From contig CAZWTY010000018.1 in assembly GCA_964637565.1 (NCBI GenBank), positions 1 through 56,489 on the forward strand: 56,489 nucleotides of DNA. Direction: 5' to 3'. The notes beneath the pieces are model-generated. The model saw nothing but the letters and a program-made list of their open reading frames with translations, ran no database searches and had not been told where the DNA came from. The position numbers were made by a program, and so were the translations under genes. Shown here in pieces: positions 46,635 through 55,394 of this stretch. Origin of the DNA: DYJE01 sp964637565 (GTDB taxonomy: Bacteria > Desulfobacterota > Desulfobacteria > Desulfobacterales > Desulfolunaceae). Within the stretch, counting starts at the first letter, position 1, and the number at the start of each line of letters is the position of its first letter.

Positions 46635-47427
46635 GTTTGTCCCCCAGGGTTTTGACCGCGTTCATGTAATCCTGGAAGCCGACCATGAAGATGTTGTTGT
46701 GATCCGCGCCTTTTACCTCAAGAAGAGTTTTGTCCTGAGCTCCGGATTTTTCGTACAGTGTCCGGCCGTCTGAAAAAGGGATGATGTGGTCGTACTGGGC
46801 GTGAATCACCAGGGTTGGTTTAGAGAAACGCCTGATTTTTTCACTGTTCACCGGGCCGTTTTCCTCGCGTACTCCGGGAATCAGCCGGGTGAGGCCGAGA
46901 AGTTCCAAAAGGGGCATCATAAAGGCGAAACCGCTTTCGATGATCAGGCCGTCCACCTTGTCGGTGCGGTTCGCGGCGATTTCCAGGGCGGAAGCGCTCC
47001 CAAGAGATCGACCCATGACGATCAACGAGCCGGAGTACCCGTTGGCTTTCAGGAAATCCACAGCCTGGTCGAACAGACGGAGGCTGTCTTTCATCATGGC
47101 CGTCACCGTGGGTTTTCCGGTGGATCTTCCGTAGCCTCTGTAATCGAAGGCAAAGAACCCCAGGCCCATCCGGGTGAACATGGGGCCTAGATCATCGTAA
47201 TCCGATACGATTTCTCCGTTGCCATGAAAAAACAGGATCACCGGGTCGGTTTTTCCAGGGGCGTGGAATCTGGAGCCGATCCTGACGTTGTCCTCCACAT
47301 CGAAAAAAACGTCATGGGTGTTTTCCTCATGGGAAGGAATGGAAAAGTCTCCCCTGGGGTGAAACAGAACCTCCAGGATGTCCGGCTGGTCAAAAGCAGA
47401 GTAATCGGCGTCGGAAACAGGTCTCAT
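46627..47427 (-). CDS. Alpha/beta-hydrolase (BEM46/serine-aminopeptidase-like)
   Basis: A 266-residue cytoplasmic hydrolase. The oxyanion-hole motif ILFFHGNGE is near 64-72, nucleophile S141 is in VMGRSLGSA, Asp213 is in AQYDHIIPF, and His243 is in KGADHNN, a complete triad with the usual spacing. FDYRGYGRSTGKP is typical of BEM46-like carboxyl-ester hydrolases. The substrate is unknown. GAGGAG lies before the ATG. There is no sign of export. Confidence 0.85.
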   Translation of the reverse strand: MRPVSDADYSAFDQPDILEVLFHPRGDFSIPSHEENTHDVFFDVEDNVRIGSRFHAPGKTDPVILFFHGNGEIVSDYDDLGPMFTRMGLGFFAFDYRGYGRSTGKPTVTAMMKDSLRLFDQAVDFLKANGYSGSLIVMGRSLGSASALEIAANRTDKVDGLIIESGFAFMMPLLELLGLTRLIPGVREENGPVNSEKIRRFSKPTLVIHAQYDHIIPFSDGRTLYEKSGAQDKTLLEVKGADHNNIFMVGFQDYMNAVKTLGDKLR

Positions 47428-47597
47428 GGGTTCAGGCTCCTCGGTCTGTCGTGTCGGGTTGGTTTCAAAAAGGTCAGTCGGTATAAAATGACCTTTATTC
47501 TACCAAAAGCCCGAGGTGTCCGTCAAACAATCCTTGGATTTTGTTGCTTTTTTGGATGATTCGAAAAGCCGGAACATGAGGTGATCATGGATAGCCC

Positions 47598-48125
47598 TCA
47601 GTTGAGATACACCATGCCGCCCTTGATTTTGTGGTTCTTCCGTGCTTTGGAAAGGATGTCCTCGCCTCTTGTCTCGATGGATCCATCTTCCCTCAATGTG
47701 ATCGACGCCTTCCCGCACCGGAGTGTCAGCTCCTTTTCCGCCGTGATTTCCTGAATCTCGCCGTCTTTTGAAACCGGCATTCCGCCTTGAAACTCGTGCA
47801 TCAGACCGATAACGATGGGCTTTGTTCCATCGCCTTTTTCGAACATCAGGGCCACTTTCCGGCCCAGATGGTCCTCGGTCAGTTCAACGGTGGACCGGGC
47901 CGCAAGGGGCCGGCCCTCAGGATTCATGGGAAAATCAACCAAAGGGCCGAAGGCCTGGTCCATCGCGGCAAACGTCCCCACCACAATACCGGTGATGGTG
48001 TGGGACCGTTCCGTGAGCCGGGTGACTTCGTCAAGAAGATCCGGTGCTTTTTTTGGAATCGCCTCTTCAGATGGGTTTTCATGGTCCAATGTCAAGTCAA
48101 TGCCGGTAGCTTGGCGTGTGTTCAT
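47598..48125 (-). CDS. DUF6484-type T6SS-associated protein
   Basis: A 175-residue protein whose TGIVVGTFAAMDQAFGPLVDFP, VELTEDHLGRKVALMFEKGDGTKPIVIGLM and LRCGKASITLREDGSIETRGEDILSKA blocks match a small-domain family (DUF6484, from memory) found with vgrG and PAAR genes. The middle resembles a gp5/VgrG OB-like barrel, and the C terminus resembles the VgrG beta-helix end (SITLREDGSIETRG). It may be a cargo adaptor or tip accessory. AAAGGG is before ATG 48125. It is the last gene of the T6SS cargo island. Confidence 0.7.
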   Translation of the reverse strand: MNTRQATGIDLTLDHENPSEEAIPKKAPDLLDEVTRLTERSHTITGIVVGTFAAMDQAFGPLVDFPMNPEGRPLAARSTVELTEDHLGRKVALMFEKGDGTKPIVIGLMHEFQGGMPVSKDGEIQEITAEKELTLRCGKASITLREDGSIETRGEDILSKARKNHKIKGGMVYLN

Positions 48126-48136
48126 GGTTGGCCCTT

Positions 48137-49333
48137 TCAATGTTCGTTGATCCTGTTTTTCTCAAGAAGCTTTTCCGCTTCGGTGAAGTCCCATTTTGTA
48201 AACCAGCATTTGCCTTCGTAGCCTTCGCATTCCGATACAACAAGGCCCGAAGGATTACGGGTCATGGCGCTTCCGTTTAAATTTTCTGAACGTGGGACCT
48301 CGCCAAGATAGATGGGTTTGCCGATGAAATGGGGTAAGTCGGGGTCAACTGGCATCAGAATGCGGCTTCGTGGCGATGTAGATGAATCTATAAACCATAA
48401 CCATTTGCCATCATATGAAAATTTATAAAAATAAGAATCTTCCGATAAAATCTTAATCATCTTTGGCTTTTCGGATTTCATATCGCTTTCCCGCCAGGAA
48501 ATGGACCATACCGATGTTTTATAATTATAAAATTCATCTTTTTTTTCTTCTTTAATGATTGCCAAGGGTAGGGTGGGATGGATTATAAATTCAATTGTAT
48601 TTCCATAATCCTTATGTTTTTCTTTATTGAATATCGTAACAAGGGGATGGTCGACAGCATCAAATTTCGAATTCATGGCATACATCTTATCTTTATTCCA
48701 AACGAAAATCCGTTTGTCTCTTATTGTTATCCCACAATCACCCACATCTTTTTCCATTATTATCTTGAAATCTTCTGAGCTTAAATCCATTAAACGTAAA
48801 AAGGTGGGATTTCTATTGCTAAGATCCCCAATTTTGAATAGAAATATTTTTTTGTCTGGATCTATCACGCCAATTTGATAAATTTCATAATCAAATCCAC
48901 CGGCAATGCTGTAATAATTGAACTTATTATTTTTTATATTAAACAGTAAAAAACCCCTGCCAATAGAGTATCCGATTGTATCTTCTGAAAATATCGGCAT
49001 ATAGCCATCGTCTCCACCGCTAACATAATCCAGAAAATTTCTTTTCACGGTTTCATATTTAACCTTATCTCCTTTAAAATGGATAAGTGTTATGGCATTG
49101 CCGATTTTGTTTGATGCTATGGCGTTATCCACAGGAACAGCAAGCATTCCTTCAATCTTTTTTTTCTTCGTCGAATAAATTTGAGGGTTAAGTTTTTGCA
49201 TTAAAGCTTTATTCAATGAATATAAAGGCTGCATGGCTTTTTCTCCGTAAGCACTTGGTTGTAAAAATATAATAACGTTAATCAAAATATAAAAAATAAC
49301 GGCTTTATTTTTTTCCCATTTGAAACATCTCAT
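48137..49333 (-). CDS. Exported protein in immunity position, AT-rich, unknown
   Basis: A 398-residue protein of no family I recognise. The N terminus (AVIFYILINVIIFLQPSAYG) is a signal peptide, so the product should be periplasmic. The body has repeated strand pairs (GYSIGRGFLLFNIKNNKFNY, SYDGKWLWFIDSS) that suggest a beta-propeller-like fold. The gene is much more AT-rich than its neighbours. It lies directly after the 1,107-residue T6SS cargo gene, where immunity genes usually sit. ATG 49333 is chosen for the signal peptide; ATG 49348 is possible. The immunity role is inferred from position and predicted location only. Confidence 0.6.
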   Translation of the reverse strand: MRCFKWEKNKAVIFYILINVIIFLQPSAYGEKAMQPLYSLNKALMQKLNPQIYSTKKKKIEGMLAVPVDNAIASNKIGNAITLIHFKGDKVKYETVKRNFLDYVSGGDDGYMPIFSEDTIGYSIGRGFLLFNIKNNKFNYYSIAGGFDYEIYQIGVIDPDKKIFLFKIGDLSNRNPTFLRLMDLSSEDFKIIMEKDVGDCGITIRDKRIFVWNKDKMYAMNSKFDAVDHPLVTIFNKEKHKDYGNTIEFIIHPTLPLAIIKEEKKDEFYNYKTSVWSISWRESDMKSEKPKMIKILSEDSYFYKFSYDGKWLWFIDSSTSPRSRILMPVDPDLPHFIGKPIYLGEVPRSENLNGSAMTRNPSGLVVSECEGYEGKCWFTKWDFTEAEKLLEKNRINEH

Positions 49334-49361
49334 ATTTTTTCCCGTCATATTTGTTGTGTTT

Positions 49362-52300
49362 TTAGAATAAATCGGATCGTTTGATTATTTCCAAATTCCT
49401 TTCAAGGATTGAATTTTCAAGTTCAATTTTTTCTTTGTTTTTCTCATCCTCTTTATCTTTAGACTTATTTTTCAATGCATCAACCCCCTCCCTCAATCCC
49501 TTGGCAAAATTATCCGCAATCCCCCGGATCCCGTAGAACTTCATGGGATTGAGCCTCGAAAATCTCAGCCACAGGTCATCTTTGATGTTTGTCTCCGCTT
49601 CGAGTTCTTTTGTGATTTCATCCAGGGCGGTTTTTGCGTTGTGAACAAATTTATTGATGGTGCAGTCTTCCAGTTCGGTCATGTACCAGTCGGTGCCGAA
49701 CAGGATCCGTTCCTTGATGTGGGGGTAGGACTTGATCAGCCATTTGAGCTGTTTTTTGTGGTCTTTCACATAATGGTAGGAGATGTCCGTGTAGAAATTT
49801 TCATAGGTGGCCATCATGTCGACGATTTCCCGGATCCAGCGCCGGGGGTTGCCCACGCCGGGTTTCGGGGTTTCGTCCAGGTACCAACTGGCAATCAATG
49901 TCTCCTCCTGCTCCCGGCTGACGGTTTTCGTGAGGTATGGATCATCTCTTAAAAACCGTTGTTTTTTATCATAGGTGTCTTCTTTCCACTCTTTCCATTC
50001 AGAGCTGCCGCCGCCGAAATGGGCCAGGCACAGCTTCAGTTTTTTGTAGATTGACAGAACCTGCTTTTCCCAGGCGGAGGGCCGGACGAATTCGTCGTAA
50101 AACCCCATCACGCGGTCGAAATCCTCATATTTTTTCCACAATTTTGGAAAATCCCGTTTCAGGGTCATGTACCGTTCCCGGAACGGCCGAAACTCCCGAT
50201 CAAAGTAAAAGGTCCGGTCATGGGAATACATGCCGCTGGGCGAACAGTGGCACAGCACCGGAATGCCCTCTTGCTCACATCGTTTGTAAAATGCGGTGAG
50301 GGTGTTTGAAAGATTCGGATCAAGGGGCTTGTAACCCAGGGCCGTGTACATTTTAAACCCCACAAAGGTCCCGGCCTTGTCAGGCGTTGCGATATCGGCA
50401 AAGGGCTCGTCCCAGTTCCGTGGTTCGTCATAGGGCAGAACGGTTTTTTGTCCCACGTCAGACGGTTCGTCAGTCGGTGTTATGGGTGTTTTCACCGCCT
50501 GATGCCGGAGCGGGTTATCCAGGGCGCTCCAGCGCCGGGGCTCAAAGTGGTACATCGGCATGTATCGAAGCGGATGCTTGATGGCGGCGGTCAGGGTCGC
50601 CTCCTTCTGGGCGGCCCAGTCTTCAAACAGATCACGCTCCTGCTCGGGCAGCCAGACCGGCGTGCGTTTCTTGAATTCTTTTGCGGCATCGAATTTTGAA
50701 TACCACACGATATCCTCATCATCCAGGACGCAATCCCTTGACCAGAAATAATAGAACCCTTCACGGCGGGTTTTGTGCCCCCTTTTTTCCGTCATGATGG
50801 GATAATGGGGAAACTTCGCTTTGACCCGGGCTTCCGACAACAGATCGTCACGGCCCTGACAAATCTCGTCGGGCCAGATCAGGACTTTCTCCCAAGTGGA
50901 GCCGCCTTCTGGTGTGGGGATCTCCATCATGATAAATTTCCGGTAAGGTGTCAGATGGTAAATGGGCTCTCCCTTGTACCCGTCAACGTGGGCGTAGGCC
51001 ATGTCCATGGGCATGGCGATCATGGGCGTGTACAACTCCCGGCCTTTTGTTTTGACCAGATCCTTGGCATAGGTTTTCTTGTAAATTGCTTCATTCTGGG
51101 CGATCCCCATATCGGCGATGGCCAAGGTGGACTGACGCTGGGTCCATGTGCCTTTGATGGTTCCGGCAACTATGGGGATGGGCAGCTTGCCTGCGGTGTA
51201 GCGAAGGGCCCAGCCTCCGACCTTGTCCAGATTCGACCGTTTGATTTCCGGTTTCCCAGGCAACTGATTCCACAACAGCGGCATGGGCGTACAGTGACCG
51301 CTCATAAAATGCATATGGCTGTCAAAGGCGATGATGTCTTCAAGCTTCATCTCGCCTTCGCAGTCCCTGGCGATGCTGTCGTAGAACGCGCATGAAAAAC
51401 TGTCGTTGTGCCGGTAGGTTTGCCGGGGATTTTCCCTGTACTGCCCGCTTTGGGACCGGCATGGCGATAGATCCGTATTGGAGCAGGGGATGTCCGGAAG
51501 CCGGTTCCGGTCGAAAAGAAAGAACGTGACCCGCCGGTTGTCCTCTTCGGCCCGGTCTGTATCGATGATGGGGTTGAACACGCTGCATCCCGCGTGTTTC
51601 AGGCCGAAGAAGTCTTTTTCCGTCAGATTGACGCCGTCCATCAGGGCGTCCATGTATCTCTGAACGACGATCTCAAGGGCATTTGTGGTGATGACTCTGA
51701 CGCCACGAATCCATGTCCATGGATTCCGGGTGTAGGTTTCCAGTTCGATGGCGGTCCGGTTGTCCATGGTGTTCGTGATATCCAGGCGTGCCCCGGGGTT
51801 CAGAAAATTTAGCATGGCCTGGACCGATTTCAGCCCCCAGTCCTCGTTGTCCGGGCCATCGCCGTTTTCGAAAAGCGTGACCCAGACATCGGGCTTTCGG
51901 GTCAGAAGAGCATAGGCGCTTTTGGCCCTGCGTTCACTCAAGGCTTTATTGAATGCCTCGGTTCCCACCTTGTCCGCATGGCCGAAAATCATCATCAGGG
52001 GATGGGGATGGGCTGCGATGATCTCTTTGAGTTTTTTGAGGTAAACCGCCGCATTGGGCCGGATAAACGACCGCTGCGTCTCAAAGGTGACGTTGGGAAT
52101 GCCGGCACAGGCCAGGAACTGGGGCTTGGTCTGGCTCAGGTTCACCGGAATCTCGTATGTCTGATCCATGGCAAGGCCGGACCGCCTGATCCGTTTCGGG
52201 ATGAGCAGGGTATCTGATTTCCCGTCCTTCGCGTTGTATTCATAGTTTTTCCAGAACAGATACCGGGTACAGCCGTATCTGTCCCGCATGTGCTGGTTCG

Positions 52301-52685
52301 CCACATGGGACTCTCTGGCCCCTTCGCCCCAGTTGAATGCGGCGATGTCCTCCCAGGTAATTTCGTTGCCGTTTTTGGCTTCCCTCTCCGCGATATCCTG
52401 AAGGCTGTCCCCGTGTTTGAGAACGTATGGCCCCTTATCCTCCAGAAGTTCATGGCCCAGCTCGCATTTCAACAAATCGCACGGACCTTCGGGGATATGC
52501 TCGAAATGGGCGCGGCCGCTGGTCCAGGTGCTCATTGCGTGGGTGGACCCGTCACTGAATTTGACAAAGACGTTGACGCCCTTGACCAGTTTTCCCGTGT
52601 CCTTGTTCTTGACCCGGAACTCGATAAAGTGATTGGCTTTCCTTTGTTTAAGGGATGGTCCGCCCTGGGTTCCACAGTTTGTCAT
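49362..52685 (-). CDS. T6SS cargo protein with Ig-like, LysM-like, OmpA-like and amidohydrolase domains
   Basis: 1,107 residues. About 18-75 resembles a carboxypeptidase-regulatory/Ig-like domain (FRVKNKDTGKLVKGVNVFVK). About 85-168 is LysM-like (YVLKHGDSLQDIAE, WEDIAAFNWG). About 195-262 is an OmpA-like peptidoglycan-binding domain (FGHADKVGTEAFNKALSERR). About 450-1055 is an amidohydrolase TIM barrel with metal-ligand candidates H457 and H459 (DSHMHF), K778 (GFKMYTA), H813 (LCHCSP), H889 (LAHFGGG) and D999 (FGTDW). The C-terminal 45 residues are Lys/Glu-rich, and their DNA is AT-rich. No signal peptide is seen. It follows the PAAR-like gene by three bases. A T6SS-delivered hydrolase acting in the envelope is inferred; the substrate is unknown. 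Confidence 0.75.
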   Translation of the reverse strand: MTNCGTQGGPSLKQRKANHFIEFRVKNKDTGKLVKGVNVFVKFSDGSTHAMSTWTSGRAHFEHIPEGPCDLLKCELGHELLEDKGPYVLKHGDSLQDIAEREAKNGNEITWEDIAAFNWGEGARESHVANQHMRDRYGCTRYLFWKNYEYNAKDGKSDTLLIPKRIRRSGLAMDQTYEIPVNLSQTKPQFLACAGIPNVTFETQRSFIRPNAAVYLKKLKEIIAAHPHPLMMIFGHADKVGTEAFNKALSERRAKSAYALLTRKPDVWVTLFENGDGPDNEDWGLKSVQAMLNFLNPGARLDITNTMDNRTAIELETYTRNPWTWIRGVRVITTNALEIVVQRYMDALMDGVNLTEKDFFGLKHAGCSVFNPIIDTDRAEEDNRRVTFFLFDRNRLPDIPCSNTDLSPCRSQSGQYRENPRQTYRHNDSFSCAFYDSIARDCEGEMKLEDIIAFDSHMHFMSGHCTPMPLLWNQLPGKPEIKRSNLDKVGGWALRYTAGKLPIPIVAGTIKGTWTQRQSTLAIADMGIAQNEAIYKKTYAKDLVKTKGRELYTPMIAMPMDMAYAHVDGYKGEPIYHLTPYRKFIMMEIPTPEGGSTWEKVLIWPDEICQGRDDLLSEARVKAKFPHYPIMTEKRGHKTRREGFYYFWSRDCVLDDEDIVWYSKFDAAKEFKKRTPVWLPEQERDLFEDWAAQKEATLTAAIKHPLRYMPMYHFEPRRWSALDNPLRHQAVKTPITPTDEPSDVGQKTVLPYDEPRNWDEPFADIATPDKAGTFVGFKMYTALGYKPLDPNLSNTLTAFYKRCEQEGIPVLCHCSPSGMYSHDRTFYFDREFRPFRERYMTLKRDFPKLWKKYEDFDRVMGFYDEFVRPSAWEKQVLSIYKKLKLCLAHFGGGSSEWKEWKEDTYDKKQRFLRDDPYLTKTVSREQEETLIASWYLDETPKPGVGNPRRWIREIVDMMATYENFYTDISYHYVKDHKKQLKWLIKSYPHIKERILFGTDWYMTELEDCTINKFVHNAKTALDEITKELEAETNIKDDLWLRFSRLNPMKFYGIRGIADNFAKGLREGVDALKNKSKDKEDEKNKEKIELENSILERNLEIIKRSDLF

Positions 52686-52688
52686 GGG

Positions 52689-53069
52689 CTACCCCAGGGT
52701 GTTTTTGTCGTTATGGGTCATCAGGTCCCCGTGGCGGCAGACATTTTTTCCTTCGATTTTCACATCAAAGGAAAAAGAAACGAACTGGGCTTTGCCTTTT
52801 GTCTTTCCCGAAACGACACCGCCCGCCGACCCGGCTTCGTCACCGGTGCTGACGCTGTAACTGCATCCTTTGATGGCCACGGGTTGCCCGTTGATTTTGA
52901 CGGTTTTACTGCCTTCCGCAAGCGTGGAGGACTGGGCCATGTTGGTATAAGGAACGGGTACCGGTCCGCCGGGCGTGGGTGTTTTACACACATCCGGACC
53001 GACCGTGCTCGCGTCGCCACTGCCCTGGTGGGCAATGCCCATGCCGTTGGCAAATACGTTTGATCCCAT
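52689..53069 (-). CDS. PAAR-like tip protein (DUF4150)
   Basis: A 126-residue protein: MGSNVFANGMGIAHQGSGDAS, DVCKTPTPGGPVPVPYTN, IKGCSYSVSTGDEAGSAGGV and KNVCRHGDLMTHNDKN are the DUF4150 pattern, a PAAR-like cone that caps the VgrG trimer and links it to cargo. Cys and His residues probably bind the metal at the tip. GGAG is upstream of ATG 53069. The cargo gene starts three bases downstream, which strongly suggests the two act together. Confidence 0.88.
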   Translation of the reverse strand: MGSNVFANGMGIAHQGSGDASTVGPDVCKTPTPGGPVPVPYTNMAQSSTLAEGSKTVKINGQPVAIKGCSYSVSTGDEAGSAGGVVSGKTKGKAQFVSFSFDVKIEGKNVCRHGDLMTHNDKNTLG

Positions 53070-53109
53070 GGATTATCTCCATATTTTAATTGTTTCAAAA
53101 TGTTTAAAA

Positions 53110-53247
53110 GCCTCCGGCGGCCCTTCCGGGGGACAAACTTTTGAAAAGTTTGACAAACGGGTTTCCGATGGGAGATGGCCGTTGTTTTCGTATGGCATCC
53201 ATTCCCAATCCATTTGGCCCGCTTTTTAAAAGCGGGCCGCCGGAGGC
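53110..53247. repeat. Intergenic palindromic element with nested hairpins
   Basis: GCCTCCGGCGGCCC (53110-53123) is exactly repeated inverted at 53234-53247. Inside are the perfect palindrome CAAACTTTT-G-AAAAGTTTG (53134-53152) and GGCCCGCTTTT-T-AAAAGCGGGCC (53216-53238). The layout resembles GCCTCCGGCGGCC-type interspersed repeats I recall from sulfate reducers. It lies between the ketosynthase-like and PAAR-like genes and could attenuate transcription there. Confidence 0.7.
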
Positions 53248-53289
53248 AAGATTTACAAAGTCAAATGATCAGTCTCAACTTGGGGCCGA

Positions 53290-54345
53290 TTATTTTGAAT
53301 ACGGACACAGAATCATCGCCCCCCGTTCTCCATGGTCATCCGAACAGACAATCATGACCTTTTCCCCCAGGATGCCCCGCTTGAACCCCTGGGTCGCGAT
53401 ACCCGCAAGCACCGGAACCCAGGCTGCGCCCACATCGCCCATGCAGTCCGAGGGATGGAAGAGCTGGGGTGAGTTATGGGGAAAGCACCGGATATCCGCA
53501 AAACCCCATTCCTTGAACCGGTGATGTTCACCGTTCAGATCACAAAATATGGAATCAATGGATGACGGCGGCGTGTTGTTGTGTTCAAGAACGTTCCGGA
53601 TGGCCCGGGTCAGGCCGTCACCCTGGCACGGAAGTTCTGAAATAAAGGGCGCGGGTTCGGTGGTGAGGCTGTGGCCGATGATCCGGGCAAGGGGTTGCCT
53701 GCATCGTTTCTCAGCACCTTTTTCCGTTTCAATGATAAAAAAACCTGCCGCATGAGACGGAAACAGCCCGTGCTGCCGGCCATGGCTTTCTGAAACAAGA
53801 CGCCAGTCGCTTGCAAGCCATGCCAGGGTGTCTGCGGACAAAAGGGAGTCCACCCCGCCGACGATGCACACGCCTTGCGGATGCGCGTTCAGTATCCGGG
53901 CGGCGTTTTGCACGCCATGAATCGCTGATGGGTTGCCTGTGCTGAAAAATGTCACATGGACTCTTTCGGCATAACGCAACAGTTTGTTTTCAAGCCGCGT
54001 TGTCCAGATCGTTTTCCGTTCGTCTGTGGAAGGACCGGGCCTGCGGTCGGACGGAAGCCCCAGAAAGAAGAACAGGTCATCCACGCGGGAACCATCCCCG
54101 AAGTAACGGGCGCACAGGTCTCTCAGGCATTTTCCGGCGACCTTTTCCATGAAACCGGCCTCATCCGAATCCCTTTCTCCCCAATAATCCATGACGGCTG
54201 TCTTGACCGGCCGGCCTTTTTCATCCTCGAGTGTTTCATCGTAAGCGATGCGGGAATGTCCGGAAAAAAAGGAATCCGCCGTTTCGTCAGCGCTGCCGCC
54301 AACGGCGGTCATGCTGTTTGTTTCTGTGATGACAAGCTCCGTCAT
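53290..54345 (-). CDS. Ketosynthase-fold (thiolase-like) protein without catalytic residues, T6SS-associated
   Basis: A 351-residue protein with beta-ketoacyl-synthase architecture: VTFFSTGNPSAIHGVQNAARIL, VCIVGGVDSLLS, LFPSHAAGFFIIE, DSIFCDLNGEHHRFKEWG and a C-terminal SDCMGDVGAAWVPVLAG. The active-site Cys of ACSTG is Phe (F134), and the positions of both catalytic histidines (AHGT and GH motifs) hold other residues, so acyl condensation is not expected. Such proteins accompany DUF2169 and DUF4150 genes in T6SS loci and may be cargo chaperones. The start is uncertain: ATG 54345 or a TTG nine bases upstream closer to AGGAGG. Confidence 0.7.
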   Translation of the reverse strand: MTELVITETNSMTAVGGSADETADSFFSGHSRIAYDETLEDEKGRPVKTAVMDYWGERDSDEAGFMEKVAGKCLRDLCARYFGDGSRVDDLFFFLGLPSDRRPGPSTDERKTIWTTRLENKLLRYAERVHVTFFSTGNPSAIHGVQNAARILNAHPQGVCIVGGVDSLLSADTLAWLASDWRLVSESHGRQHGLFPSHAAGFFIIETEKGAEKRCRQPLARIIGHSLTTEPAPFISELPCQGDGLTRAIRNVLEHNNTPPSSIDSIFCDLNGEHHRFKEWGFADIRCFPHNSPQLFHPSDCMGDVGAAWVPVLAGIATQGFKRGILGEKVMIVCSDDHGERGAMILCPYSK

Positions 54346-54367
54346 GTTCGACAAAAGGCCCTCCTTT

Positions 54368-55381
54368 TCAGTGCATGCTGTCCACTTCAATCCAGTCCAG
54401 GTGGCGCGGTGTTTTTCCTGTCCGCTCAGAGGCCCACCAGGTCATGTAAAACCGGTTCAGATCCGGCTCGATCATCACGGTGTGGAGCCGGGCTTTTTTC
54501 TGGATTCGTTGGCCTTTGATGATGAATGTCATCCGGATATCGTAGCGGGGTAACTGAAAGGCCCTGAACCCGTCCGGGGTGAGATGGGTGAGAGCCAAGG
54601 ATTCCCCGCCTTGCAAAAATCCGTCTGCGATCAGTTCCGGCTGGGCGCAGTTGAAAAACCGCACATCCAGATCCTCCGGGTAAAGGGGGCGGCGATAATT
54701 CATCCAGGCCTCGTCATAGGTTCCGGCAAACGGCAGACGATGGGCCGCACAGGGAAGGGAAAACCCGAATGAGGCAGGAGGATAGCTTTTCCGGTATGTT
54801 TTAATCCTGATTTTCGGGTCTTCAAAATTGGGCAGTTTCAGCCCGCCGAGGGGATTTCCGGGCAGAACAAAACCGGTCCCCACAGGGTTTTCAGCAAACC
54901 GGACCTCGTCACCCTGCCTGTTCCTGCTTGTTCCGCCAAAGGTCCGGTTCGTGGAAATGGGCATCCTGTCAAAGGGCAGGGGATCGGTGATCGTGTATCC
55001 GGGGCGCATCAGGTTCTTGATCCAGAATCTGTCGCCCAGGGCAAGGATCTCTTTGGAGCATTCACCCACCCGGACAGACGCCTTAAGTTTTTTAACCGGT
55101 TCAGCTGTGGGATTGTACACGGTTCCCGCAAGACCGATATCGGTTCCCCTTTTTCCGGGAATCAGGTCGGCCGGGTACCTTATCCCCGACATTTCAGGAT
55201 CGCCTTCATACGCATCCCGGTCAAGGACAGCCATTTGTTCCTGGGCAGGCACCGCAGCGTGTCCATTCTCCGGAAACTCGAACGTCCCTTTGACCGCCGC
55301 AACGGCCAGTTCGGCCCCATCACAGTCGAAAAGCACGGCTGAACCGGTGGCAAACAGGGTGGTGTTGAGGATATCGAACAT
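54368..55381 (-). CDS. DUF2169 T6SS adaptor/chaperone
   Basis: A 337-residue protein of the DUF2169 family, which loads effectors onto VgrG/PAAR tips. Conserved blocks are AVAAVKGTFEFPENG, DIGLAGTVYNPTAEPVKKLKASVRVG, ALGDRFW, AENPVGTGFVLPGNPLGGLKLPNFEDP, and the C-terminal LDVRFFNCAQPELIADGFLQGGE with RLHTVMIEPDLNRFYMTWWA. GGAAGGG lies before ATG 55381; the frame reaches 55420. It is 13 bases after vgrG, and its stop leads into the ketosynthase-like gene. Confidence 0.9.
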   Translation of the reverse strand: MFDILNTTLFATGSAVLFDCDGAELAVAAVKGTFEFPENGHAAVPAQEQMAVLDRDAYEGDPEMSGIRYPADLIPGKRGTDIGLAGTVYNPTAEPVKKLKASVRVGECSKEILALGDRFWIKNLMRPGYTITDPLPFDRMPISTNRTFGGTSRNRQGDEVRFAENPVGTGFVLPGNPLGGLKLPNFEDPKIRIKTYRKSYPPASFGFSLPCAAHRLPFAGTYDEAWMNYRRPLYPEDLDVRFFNCAQPELIADGFLQGGESLALTHLTPDGFRAFQLPRYDIRMTFIIKGQRIQKKARLHTVMIEPDLNRFYMTWWASERTGKTPRHLDWIEVDSMH

Positions 55382-55394
55382 GGGTTCCCTTCCG

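Noticed and set aside
49362..52685. Reading the cargo gene as an ordinary housekeeping amidohydrolase
   Set aside because: The OmpA-like and LysM-like modules and the three-base spacing to a PAAR-like gene in a vgrG island make a secreted T6SS cargo more likely. It is kept as an alternative, not excluded.
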